Below the pieces are notes generated by a model that was not told where the DNA came from, made no database searches, and saw only the letters and a list, made by a program, of their open reading frames with translations. From JABHIE01 sp964584805 (GTDB lineage: Bacteria > Planctomycetota > UBA1135): DNA of 64,000 nucleotides. Position numbers and translations under genes: made by a program. The stretch covers positions 1-64,000 of the forward strand of contig CAZPAY010000005.1 in the NCBI GenBank assembly GCA_964584805.1. Reading direction: 5' to 3'. Below, piece by piece: positions 57,645-64,000 of this stretch; position 1 is the first letter of the stretch; each line of letters starts with the position of its first letter.

Positions 57645-59564
57645 TTAGGCTTTGTCGCCGAGTAAATCTTGCACATTCTTGTCTTTGACCGCTTGCACGG
57701 CGACATCACTCATCAAGATTTCAGCCAACGGAAGCGAAGCGTTTTCGAGCGTATCCAAGACTTCTTTGAGCTCTTTGGGGTCGGAGATACGCGCCGCTGT
57801 ATCGGCGGCTTCCAGAGCAACATGCAAGGCCTCAAACGCGTCATCGGAGAGATTATCTTCCGCCAAATCGAGGTGCTTACTGACGGCGCGCACAACATTT
57901 TCGAGTTGTGAAAGCGTGTCGGCGAGCTGGCGTGTGGTCATGTCGGCCTCGGCGTTTTCCCAGGCGTCGCTCAACATCGCTTCAACCTCGGCGTCGGTGA
58001 GCCCGTGGCGAGGCTGAATTTCAATTTCAGCGGTGACATCACTGCGCTGCTCGCGTGCTTTGACTTTGAGCATGCCGTTGGCGTCGAGGGTGAATTGCAC
58101 GGCGACTTGCGGCAGGCCAGCGGGCATGGGTGGAATACTGCGCAGGGTAAATTCACCGAGCTCGCGGCAATCACTTGCCATCTCACGCTCGCCCTGCACG
58201 ACTTTGAAAACGATGGCCGTCTGCCCGTCAACTTGGGTCGTGAAGCCGTCTTGCGCCTGCGCCGGAATCTGCGTATTGCGCGGGATGATTTTGTTGACCG
58301 TGCCGCCAAAGGCCTCAACGCCTAATGAAAGAGGGGTCACATCGAGTAGTAACAGGTCATTGACCTTGCCGCCCAAAACACCGGCTTGTACAGCCGCACC
58401 TAAGGCGACGACACGGTCGGGGTCGAGGCTGTCATTGGCGGGTCGCTGAAACAACTGAGCCACCGCGGCTTTTACCAACGGCACGCGAGTGGAGCCGCCG
58501 ACGAGCACGATTTCGTCGACATCATCCGCTTTCATTTCAGCATCGCGCATGACTTGCACGCAACAATCTAAAGTGCGCTTCACGATGGGCGTGGCCCACT
58601 CTTGGAATTGCCGCCAGCCAATTGTCGTGCGCCAGAACAAGCCAAGCTCGGGCGCACTCAGGGCGACTTCGGCCTCTTCGGCATCGCTCAAATCTATTTT
58701 GCACTTTTCGGCCGCCGCTCGCAAAGCACTGAGTGCTGCAGCATTGCCAGACAAATCAATGTTGTGCTTTTCGCGGATTTGCTCTACGGCGAAATCCATA
58801 ATCGTGCGGTCAAGGTCGTCGCCACCTAAGTAGGTGTCGCCCGCAGTCGCCAAGACCCGGAACACGCCGCCTTCGAGTTGCAAAATGCTGACATCAAAAG
58901 TGCCACCGCCAAAATCGTAAACCACCACGCGCTCTGCCTCTTTGCGGTCGAGGCCGTAAGCCATCGCGGCGGCGGTCGGCTCGTTAACCATGCGGACGAC
59001 CTCCAGGCCGGCGAGTTTGGCAGCATCGCGCGTGGCCGAGCGTTGTGCGTCATCAAAATAAGCCGGCACCGTAATCACGGCTTTTGTGATTTGTTCGATT
59101 GGCTTTTTCAGCGATTCAGCCGCGCGTCGGCGTGCCTCGGACAGAATCTGGGCACTCACTTCGGTGGGGGAAACCAGTCGTTTGTCATCTAGGGCAATCA
59201 TCGCCACTTCGCGGTCGGCGGCATTGACGATTTGATAAGGCAACCGTGCGACTTCCATGTCGAGTTCGTCGGCGCTTTTGCCAATGAAACGCTTGGCGGA
59301 ATGAATCGTACGCGTCGGATCAACTTTGGCGCGGTCGAGTGCGTTTTGGCCGATGACGGGCGCGCCGCCATCGGCAGGCCAGGAAACCACTGAGGGCAGA
59401 AGTGCTCCCGTGCCATCGGCTGCCGTCAAAACGCGTGGGCCGCCCGCATCGTAAACCGCGACGAGCGTATTCGTCGTGCCAAGATCAATGCCGAGCACAA
59501 TCGTTTCGTCAGGAGTCGGCGCATCATCTTGGCCGAGGACAGTCAGGCTAGGGAAGTCACTCAT
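57645..59564 (-). CDS. hscA: Hsp70-type chaperone HscA
   Basis: A 639-residue DnaK-family ATPase specialised for Fe-S assembly: it takes the IscU scaffold through its LPPVK motif. The nucleotide-binding domain has VLGIDLGTTNTLVAV, VVYDFGGGTFDVSIL and LVGGSTRVPLV, followed by the linker LLLLDVTPLSLG and the substrate domain with a helical lid. The gene overlaps hscB by four bases and precedes fdx, which separates it from general DnaK. Confidence 0.93.
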   Translation of the reverse strand: MSDFPSLTVLGQDDAPTPDETIVLGIDLGTTNTLVAVYDAGGPRVLTAADGTGALLPSVVSWPADGGAPVIGQNALDRAKVDPTRTIHSAKRFIGKSADELDMEVARLPYQIVNAADREVAMIALDDKRLVSPTEVSAQILSEARRRAAESLKKPIEQITKAVITVPAYFDDAQRSATRDAAKLAGLEVVRMVNEPTAAAMAYGLDRKEAERVVVYDFGGGTFDVSILQLEGGVFRVLATAGDTYLGGDDLDRTIMDFAVEQIREKHNIDLSGNAAALSALRAAAEKCKIDLSDAEEAEVALSAPELGLFWRTTIGWRQFQEWATPIVKRTLDCCVQVMRDAEMKADDVDEIVLVGGSTRVPLVKAAVAQLFQRPANDSLDPDRVVALGAAVQAGVLGGKVNDLLLLDVTPLSLGVEAFGGTVNKIIPRNTQIPAQAQDGFTTQVDGQTAIVFKVVQGEREMASDCRELGEFTLRSIPPMPAGLPQVAVQFTLDANGMLKVKAREQRSDVTAEIEIQPRHGLTDAEVEAMLSDAWENAEADMTTRQLADTLSQLENVVRAVSKHLDLAEDNLSDDAFEALHVALEAADTAARISDPKELKEVLDTLENASLPLAEILMSDVAVQAVKDKNVQDLLGDKA

Positions 59565-60082
59565 GGTTTGAGTTGTTCGCGCGTGCGGCGCAAATAGGCG
59601 GTGCGCTGGAGGCGCTCGCGCAGGTCGTGTGGGGCTTCATTTGCCAAATAGGCATCGCCGAAGGCATTTAATTCGTTTGCTTCGCGCAATGAGAGTTTGG
59701 CTTCAAGCGCGAGGCAGGCTTCCGAGTTGCCGTCGGAATTTGCTGAAGTCATGGCATCAGCGGCCTCTTCTTTGAGCTCCATCATTTCCATGAGGAACAT
59801 TGGGTCGGCATTTTTTTCGGTGCCGTCTTCCATGGGAGTGCCGAGCTCTTTGAGTAAGGCCTGGGCGCGCAAAAAGGGGTCGCGCAAAATGCGCCACGCA
59901 TCATTTACCGCCGCCATGGCATCTTCCGCCTCGGTGCGTGCAGATTCGCTCGCTAAAGCAAAACGGTCGGGGTGCCAACGCAAACCGGCGGCTCGCAATG
60001 CCGCATCAAGTGCGTCAATTTCAACCACCCAGCCTTGCTCAAGCCCGAGTCGCTCCCAGAGGTTACTTGCGGATGGATTCAT
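59561..60082 (-). CDS. hscB: J-domain co-chaperone HscB
   Basis: A 173-residue J-protein that brings IscU to HscA. It has NLWERLGLEQGWVVEIDALDAALRA at the start, the HPD triad in RWHPDRF, and the conserved NDAWRILRDPFLRAQALL segment. A three-helix C-terminal domain with MFLMEMMELKEE, the IscU-binding face, follows. The length is normal. It lies 42 bases after iscA and overlaps hscA by four bases (ATGA). Confidence 0.92.
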   Translation of the reverse strand: MNPSASNLWERLGLEQGWVVEIDALDAALRAAGLRWHPDRFALASESARTEAEDAMAAVNDAWRILRDPFLRAQALLKELGTPMEDGTEKNADPMFLMEMMELKEEAADAMTSANSDGNSEACLALEAKLSLREANELNAFGDAYLANEAPHDLRERLQRTAYLRRTREQLKP

Positions 60083-60124
60083 ATTCGTGCTTCAATCCGA
60101 TGAGGACGGCGCGCGCGTGGTCGC

Positions 60125-60469
60125 TTAAACGCTAAACGACTCGCCGCAGCCGCAAGTGCTCTCAGCGTTGGGGTTTTTGAATTGAAAACCCTTGCCTTGT
60201 AAACCGGAAGTGTGATCCAGTACCACGCCACTCAAGTAAATGATTGATTTAGGGTCAATAAAAACACGCACCCCATCTTGCTCAAGGATGTGATCGCCCG
60301 AAGCTGCATCTTTGTCAAAACTTAAGGTGTAAGTAAACCCAGAACATCCGCCGCCTTGCACGCCCACACGGACACCCGCAGTTTCGGGAAGGTTGTTTTC
60401 TTTCGTGAGTTTCACAATTTCAGCAACCGCTGCCTCACTCAAAGTTAGCGCATCTTTTACTTGATTCAT
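60125..60469 (-). CDS. iscA: A-type iron-sulfur carrier protein
   Basis: A 114-residue A-type carrier with the three conserved Cys: one in GGGCSGFTY and two in the terminal ESTCGCGESF. LSEAAVAEIVKL and IDPKSIIYLSGVVLDH are family segments. Its start overlaps the iscU stop by four bases. IscA and ErpA are similar in sequence, but position in the operon supports IscA. Confidence 0.93.
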   Translation of the reverse strand: MNQVKDALTLSEAAVAEIVKLTKENNLPETAGVRVGVQGGGCSGFTYTLSFDKDAASGDHILEQDGVRVFIDPKSIIYLSGVVLDHTSGLQGKGFQFKNPNAESTCGCGESFSV

Positions 60470-60864
60470 GATTCACTCTCGTCGCTGTAGCCGACCTTTT
60501 TTTGATAATCATCAATCGCCTGCTTGATGGCGTCTTCCGCCAAAACCGAGCAGTGGATTTTTACCGGAGGCAAAGCCAACTCGTTGGCGATGTCGACATT
60601 TTTGATTTCGGTCGCCTCTTCGAGCGTGCGGCCTTTGAGCCACTCGGTCGCGAGGCTTGAGGAAGCAATCGCCGAGCCGCAACCAAAGGTTTTGAATTTA
60701 GCATCGGTGATGACGCCGTCTTGAACTTGGATTTGAAGTTTCATGACATCGCCGCATTCGGGTGCGCCAACGACGCCCGTGCCGACCTCTTCAGATTCTT
60801 TGTCCATGGACCCAACATTGCGTGGGTTTTGGTAGTGGTCGATGACTTTTTCGCTGTAGGCCAT
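60466..60864 (-). CDS. iscU: Fe-S cluster scaffold IscU
   Basis: A 132-residue scaffold protein on which new clusters form. The three ligand Cys are in GAPECGDVMKL, KTFGCGSAIAS and KIHCSVLAEDA. The LPPVKIHC stretch holds the HscA-binding LPPVK motif. The N-terminus YSEKVIDHYQNPRNVG is diagnostic of IscU rather than SufU. It starts 46 bases after iscS. Confidence 0.95.
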   Translation of the reverse strand: MAYSEKVIDHYQNPRNVGSMDKESEEVGTGVVGAPECGDVMKLQIQVQDGVITDAKFKTFGCGSAIASSSLATEWLKGRTLEEATEIKNVDIANELALPPVKIHCSVLAEDAIKQAIDDYQKKVGYSDESES

Positions 60865-60910
60865 TTTTTTGTGGGGCTAAGTTGTCGCGGATGCGCGACG
60901 GGCTAGCGGG

Positions 60911-62128
60911 TTAATGCCCGCTCCATTCAATCGAGTTGATGTCGATGCCTTCCATGGCCATCTCGTAAAGAGGTGACATGTCGCGGAGGCGTTTGACGGT
61001 GGCTACCGTCGCATCAGCTGCCGCATCGACCTCTTCTTGGGTCGTGAATCGGCCAAGGCTGAAGCGCAGGGATGAGTGGGCCAAGTCGTCGCCCACGCCC
61101 ATGGCGCGCAACACATAGCTTGGCTCAAGTGATGCTGAAGTGCAGGCCGAGCCCGAACTTACGGCGATGTTGTCGAGTCCGAGCAGCATGGATTCACCCT
61201 CGACATAAGCAAAGGATAAATTCAGATTGCAAGCGAGGCGTTCACTGGCATGACCATTATGGTGGACGAAATCCAGCTCGGTGGTCAGGCGGTTTTGCAG
61301 GTGATTACGGAGGGCAATGACATGATTGTGGTCGCGCTCTTGTTCGGCGAGGCAAATCTCAACGGCCTTGCCGAAACCGACAATACCCGGCACATTAAGC
61401 GTGCCCGAGCGGAAACCTCGCTCATGACCACCGCCATACATGACGGGCTCAAGACGCACGCGCGGCGCACGGCGACGAACATAAAGCAGGCCCACACCTT
61501 TTGGGCCGTAAAGTTTGTGAGCGGAAGCCGACAGCAAATCAATCTTCATTGCGTCAACATCAATCGGCTCTTTGCCCAAAGTTTGGGTGGCGTCAGTGTG
61601 AAACAATACGCTTGCCTCACGGCAAATCGCACCAATTTCAGCAATCGGGTGAATCGTGCCCACCTCATTATTGCCGTGCATGAGCGACACCAAAACTGTG
61701 TCGGGGCGGATGGCCGCTTTCAAGTCTTCAAGTGAAAGCGCACCATCGCCGTCGACATCAAGAATGGTAATATCCCAACCTTGATTCTGGAGGGCTAGAA
61801 ATGGGTCGAGCACGGCTTTGTGCTCAGTTGATGCGGTAATGATGTGCTTGCCCTTAGGCGCATACATCTTGGCCACACCCTGAATCGCGATATTGTTAGA
61901 TTCCGTCGCGCCCGAAGTGAAAATGATCTCGCGCTGACTTGCGCCGAGCGCCTCGGCCAATGTTTGGCGCGCCTGCATCACGCCCTTTTCGGCTTCCCAT
62001 CCGAATGCATGGTTACGCGATGCCGCATTGCCAAATTGCTCACCAAAATAGGGGAGCATGGCCTCAAGCACGCGCGGGTCAACCGGCGTCGTGGCTTGGT
62101 AGTCGAGATAAATGCGTGGGTGGGTCAT
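60911..62128 (-). CDS. iscS: cysteine desulfurase IscS
   Basis: A 405-residue PLP enzyme that takes sulfur from cysteine for cluster assembly and tRNA thiolation. It starts RIYLDYQATTPVDPRV, has the PLP lysine in SASAHKLYGPKGVG, and the mobile active-site Cys in SSGSACTSASLEPSYVL, the long loop of group I desulfurases. ATG 62128 fits the family N-terminus; the open frame runs 12 codons further upstream. The C-terminus ends NSIEWSGH, close to the E. coli IscS IscU-binding end. Confidence 0.95.
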   Translation of the reverse strand: MTHPRIYLDYQATTPVDPRVLEAMLPYFGEQFGNAASRNHAFGWEAEKGVMQARQTLAEALGASQREIIFTSGATESNNIAIQGVAKMYAPKGKHIITASTEHKAVLDPFLALQNQGWDITILDVDGDGALSLEDLKAAIRPDTVLVSLMHGNNEVGTIHPIAEIGAICREASVLFHTDATQTLGKEPIDVDAMKIDLLSASAHKLYGPKGVGLLYVRRRAPRVRLEPVMYGGGHERGFRSGTLNVPGIVGFGKAVEICLAEQERDHNHVIALRNHLQNRLTTELDFVHHNGHASERLACNLNLSFAYVEGESMLLGLDNIAVSSGSACTSASLEPSYVLRAMGVGDDLAHSSLRFSLGRFTTQEEVDAAADATVATVKRLRDMSPLYEMAMEGIDINSIEWSGH

Positions 62129-62144
62129 GTCGTGGTGGAGCGCG

Positions 62145-62594
62145 TTAAACCTGTAGCGAGTCAACAGCTGTGGCGGCGCTCATCATGTGATCGGGGTGGC
62201 CGGGCGTGAGGTGAGCAAGCGTGAAGCCATCCAGCACACCCTTAACCTGGGCAGCCACCTCAGAAATCGCACCGTGAATCGTGCACGAACTTTCGCGCGT
62301 ACAAGTCAGGCCAGGAGCGCAATTGGTAAATTGCACTTCGCCTTCAAGAATCTCAACGATGTCAGAAATCGTGAAATGCGTCGGGTCTTTGGCAAATTGA
62401 TAGCCGCCGCTCGGGCCACGCTGAGATTCGATGAGCTCAGCACGAGCCAAATCTTTGAGCACTTCCGCTAACAGGCGGGCAGGGACGGCCATGTCTTCCG
62501 CCATTTCGCGCACGCTACAGAACTCATCTGCCCGGCTACCGAGGTAGGCGAGAGCCATGAGACCGTATTCTGAGCGTTTGGTGAGGCGAAGCAT
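62145..62594 (-). CDS. iscR: Rrf2-family Fe-S-sensing regulator IscR
   Basis: A 149-residue regulator that represses the isc operon when it carries a [2Fe-2S] cluster. The winged helix starts MLRLTKRSEYGLMALAYL; the recognition region is VPARLLAEVLKDL and the wing SQRGPSGGYQFAKDP. The cluster ligands fall at C92, C98, C104 and H107 (NCAPGLTC, then ESSCTIH), the same positions as in Escherichia coli IscR. It leads the operon and has a palindrome at its promoter. Confidence 0.94.
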   Translation of the reverse strand: MLRLTKRSEYGLMALAYLGSRADEFCSVREMAEDMAVPARLLAEVLKDLARAELIESQRGPSGGYQFAKDPTHFTISDIVEILEGEVQFTNCAPGLTCTRESSCTIHGAISEVAAQVKGVLDGFTLAHLTPGHPDHMMSAATAVDSLQV

Positions 62595-62601
62595 TCCCCT
62601 T

Positions 62602-62623
62602 AATTTAGCACCTAGTTGGTGCT
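62602..62623 (-). promoter_or_regulatory. iscR promoter and candidate IscR operator
   Basis: AGCACC-TAGTT-GGTGCT (62607-62623) is a perfect six-base inverted repeat around five bases. Its left arm overlaps by one base the -10 box TAAATT (complement of 62602-62607), which ends seven bases before ATG 62594. A further GGTGCT half-site lies at 62649-62654. Binding here would block transcription, as expected for autorepression. Confidence 0.5.
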
Positions 62624-62664
62624 TTTAAAGGTTTAATTGCACAGAAATGGTGCTAATTAGAGAG

Positions 62665-62688
62665 AAACCCCTAAAAATGCGGGTTTTT
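62665..62688. terminator. weak hairpin terminator
   Basis: AAACCC (62665-62670) and GGGTTT (62681-62686) form a stem with a ten-base loop. T-rich flanks lie on both strands: TTTTTG on plus, TTCTCTCT on minus. It lies just after the stop of the thioesterase gene at 62694. Confidence 0.4.
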
Positions 62689-62693
62689 GCGAC

Positions 62694-63116
62694 TTAATCG
62701 CAAAAGCTGCTCGTTTTTTCGGCTAAATCTGCCAATTTCATCGGAATTCGACAGGGGCGGTGAGTCTCGCGATCGATACACCCTAAATCCACATCCCCAG
62801 TGGCGCAGAGCTCGCCCGTTTCGCCATTTTCAATCTGGAAAGCCCAGCAAACGCGTGCACCGCTCATTTTTGTCATCCGCGTGCGGACGACAGCCTCATC
62901 GTCATAGCGCAACGAAGCGTGATACTTGCAACTCGCCGATGTCACAGGCAAAACCACGCCGTCGATATCTTCAAGATCGCGATAGCGCACACCCTCGTCG
63001 CGCATCCATTCGACGCGACCCATTTCAAACAAAGCCAAGTAGCGCCCGTAGTACAAAACGCCCATTGAATCGATGTCGCGGAACAGAATCCGATACGAAG
63101 AAGTGTGCTCAACCAT
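62694..63116 (-). CDS. YbgC-like acyl-CoA thioesterase
   Basis: A 140-residue 4-hydroxybenzoyl-CoA/YbgC-type hotdog thioesterase. The signature RILFRDIDSMGVLYYGRYLALFEMGRVEW corresponds to the family F-x-D-x-D-x-x-G-V-x-Y-x-x-Y-L-x-x-F-E with the catalytic Asp. RVCWAFQIEN and ATGDVDLGCID form the later strands. YbgC is often linked to the Tol-Pal system; no tol genes are in the window. A single gene. Confidence 0.88.
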   Translation of the reverse strand: MVEHTSSYRILFRDIDSMGVLYYGRYLALFEMGRVEWMRDEGVRYRDLEDIDGVVLPVTSASCKYHASLRYDDEAVVRTRMTKMSGARVCWAFQIENGETGELCATGDVDLGCIDRETHRPCRIPMKLADLAEKTSSFCD

Positions 63117-63122
63117 GGCGCA

Positions 63123-63128
63123 AGTTTA
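63123..63128 (-). promoter_or_regulatory. -10 box TAAACT for the YbgC-like gene
   Basis: TAAACT on the minus strand ends six bases before ATG 63116; the sequence from the box to the ATG matches that before 22412 in all but one base. Confidence 0.45.
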
Positions 63129-63170
63129 GCGGCCATCCGCCTGCAGATGAAGTTTGCCCGTCGCCGCCCT

Positions 63171-63176
63171 TATCAT
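63171..63176 (+). promoter_or_regulatory. -10 box TATCAT before the 63184 gene
   Basis: TATCAT ends seven bases before ATG 63184. Confidence 0.4.
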
Positions 63177-63183
63177 GCGCACC

Positions 63184-64000
63184 ATGACGAAAGCAGAAAG
63201 CCCGTCAGCCACCTTGGCTCCAAATGAATCGACCCGGTCGTCCGTGCTTGCGGCGGTGGGGCTTTCCGTGTTGTTGCCTGGGCTGGGGCATCTTGTGATT
63301 GCCAAGCGGCAGGTTGATGCGATCTTTTGGTTTGCCGTTTGCCAAGCACTTTTGTTTGGTGGCTTTTTCTTGGCGGGGGGCACGCAAGCCGATTACGCCT
63401 TGGCTTTGCCTTTTGGCATTAAGGTGGTCTTGCCCGAAGTGGTTAACTTTTTGGGCACGCAGTTTGCTTCGACTTTAATCCCAAGCATCGAGCATTTAGG
63501 GCGCTCTCCCGAAATGATTGCCGGCCGCAACCTTGGGCATTTGCTCAGCGGCGCATCGGGCGTGCTCGCAGCTTTTGCAGCAGCTCACGCCGCAAGTTGC
63601 GTTTTGGAAAATGAAGAACCGCTTCCAGAAGGCGTAAAACCAGTGATTCTACCCCGCACGGCGGCTTTGCTGACTTTGCTTTGCCCAGGCTTGGGTCACG
63701 CGAAAATCGGTCGCATGTTTAAAGCGCGCCTTTTCTTCATCAGCATCATGGGCCTTTTCTTCTTAGGCATGATGCTCGGCGACTGGGCTGATTTTGATCG
63801 ACAGCGCCATGCCTATTATTGGGCCGGTCAGATGTTTATTGGTGTGCCGGGTTGGCTGACCTCATGGGCTTGTAGCAACGCACAAATGACAGGCGTGCCA
63901 CCCTTTATTGATGCCGGTTTACTCTTCACAACGGCGGCTGGTTTTTTTAACGCCATCGCCGCACTCGATGCTTATCATCGATGTGAGCAAGATTATTTGG
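63184..64000 (+). CDS. polytopic membrane protein with two PGLGH repeats (partial)
   Basis: An open frame from ATG 63184 that runs off the window end after 272 codons without a stop. It has about seven or eight hydrophobic helices. Two segments repeat: LSVLLPGLGHLVIAKRQVDAIFWF near residue 30 and LTLLCPGLGHAKIGRMFKARLFFI near residue 165. Each has P-G-L-G-H at the end of a helix followed by a basic turn, which suggests an internal duplication. The motif is shared with TM2/DUF6677-like membrane proteins of planctomycetes. The function is unknown. Confidence 0.7.
   Translation, partial: MTKAESPSATLAPNESTRSSVLAAVGLSVLLPGLGHLVIAKRQVDAIFWFAVCQALLFGGFFLAGGTQADYALALPFGIKVVLPEVVNFLGTQFASTLIPSIEHLGRSPEMIAGRNLGHLLSGASGVLAAFAAAHAASCVLENEEPLPEGVKPVILPRTAALLTLLCPGLGHAKIGRMFKARLFFISIMGLFFLGMMLGDWADFDRQRHAYYWAGQMFIGVPGWLTSWACSNAQMTGVPPFIDAGLLFTTAAGFFNAIAALDAYHRCEQDYL

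Overview
The window looks like a chromosomal segment of a Gram-negative, free-living bacterium, most likely a planctomycetote (moderate confidence). The evidence is several secreted proteins with Asp-box, SUMF1-like, Calx-beta-like and carboxypeptidase-regulatory-like modules, two small secreted beta-domain types that recur across the window, a GT-C/UDP-glucuronate surface-glycan cluster, the futalosine route to menaquinone (mqnA, mqnC, mqnE), and a D-Ala-D-Ala ligase. Lipoproteins and beta-barrel-like proteins ending in Phe imply an outer membrane. Base composition is moderately GC-rich and even. No tRNA, rRNA, CRISPR array, insertion sequence or phage gene was seen. A run of exactly 100 N at 39388-39487 marks a scaffold join, so this is an assembled (probably metagenomic) sequence.

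Layout. 1-1100: two decayed genes (an sdaA fragment and an interrupted barrel protein). 1149-5128: a hotdog thioesterase, a small membrane protein, an M28 aminopeptidase, nth and prmA. 5147-10195: a structured RNA/terminator, then an ArsR-type regulator with a membrane-fusion protein, an RND pump and a DUF2892 protein. 10263-19426: a secreted protein, a long transketolase-family enzyme, a SUMF1-like protein, an Asp-box lipoprotein and acsA. 19627-26734: a surface-glycan cluster (ugd, sulfatase-like protein, two GT-C transferases, and a membrane-anchored protein resembling only the C-terminal domain of UDP-glucose dehydrogenase). 26698-34512: two matrix-like secreted proteins, proS, an OB-fold protein, a methyltransferase, a possible small RNA and a secreted nuclease/phosphatase. 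34513-41192: menaquinone genes mixed with lipoproteins. 41223-46351: algH, a TPR glycosyltransferase, an M1 peptidase and ddl. 46359-51803: a six-gene operon with two ABC transporters, a foldase-like protein and a guanidine-modifying enzyme. 51851-56808: a galactokinase-family enzyme, secreted proteins and a leucine dehydrogenase-type enzyme. 56848-62594: a small glycine-zipper protein and a complete iscRSUA-hscBA-fdx-iscX operon. 62694-64000: a YbgC-like thioesterase and a membrane protein cut by the window edge.

The most striking feature is global. Most genes that open a transcription unit have a TANNNT hexamer ending 6-9 bases before the start codon, with no ribosome binding site and no consistent -35 box. 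That is what leaderless mRNAs would look like. In two places divergent genes lie only 23-24 bases apart and share back-to-back -10 boxes. Inside operons the genes instead overlap by 1-8 bases (often ATGA), which suggests translational coupling. Other points worth a second look are the anchored UDP-glucose-dehydrogenase-like domain at 23987-25063, the multi-hairpin intergenic region at 33320-33524, and an isc operon whose IscR keeps the exact Cys3His cluster ligands.
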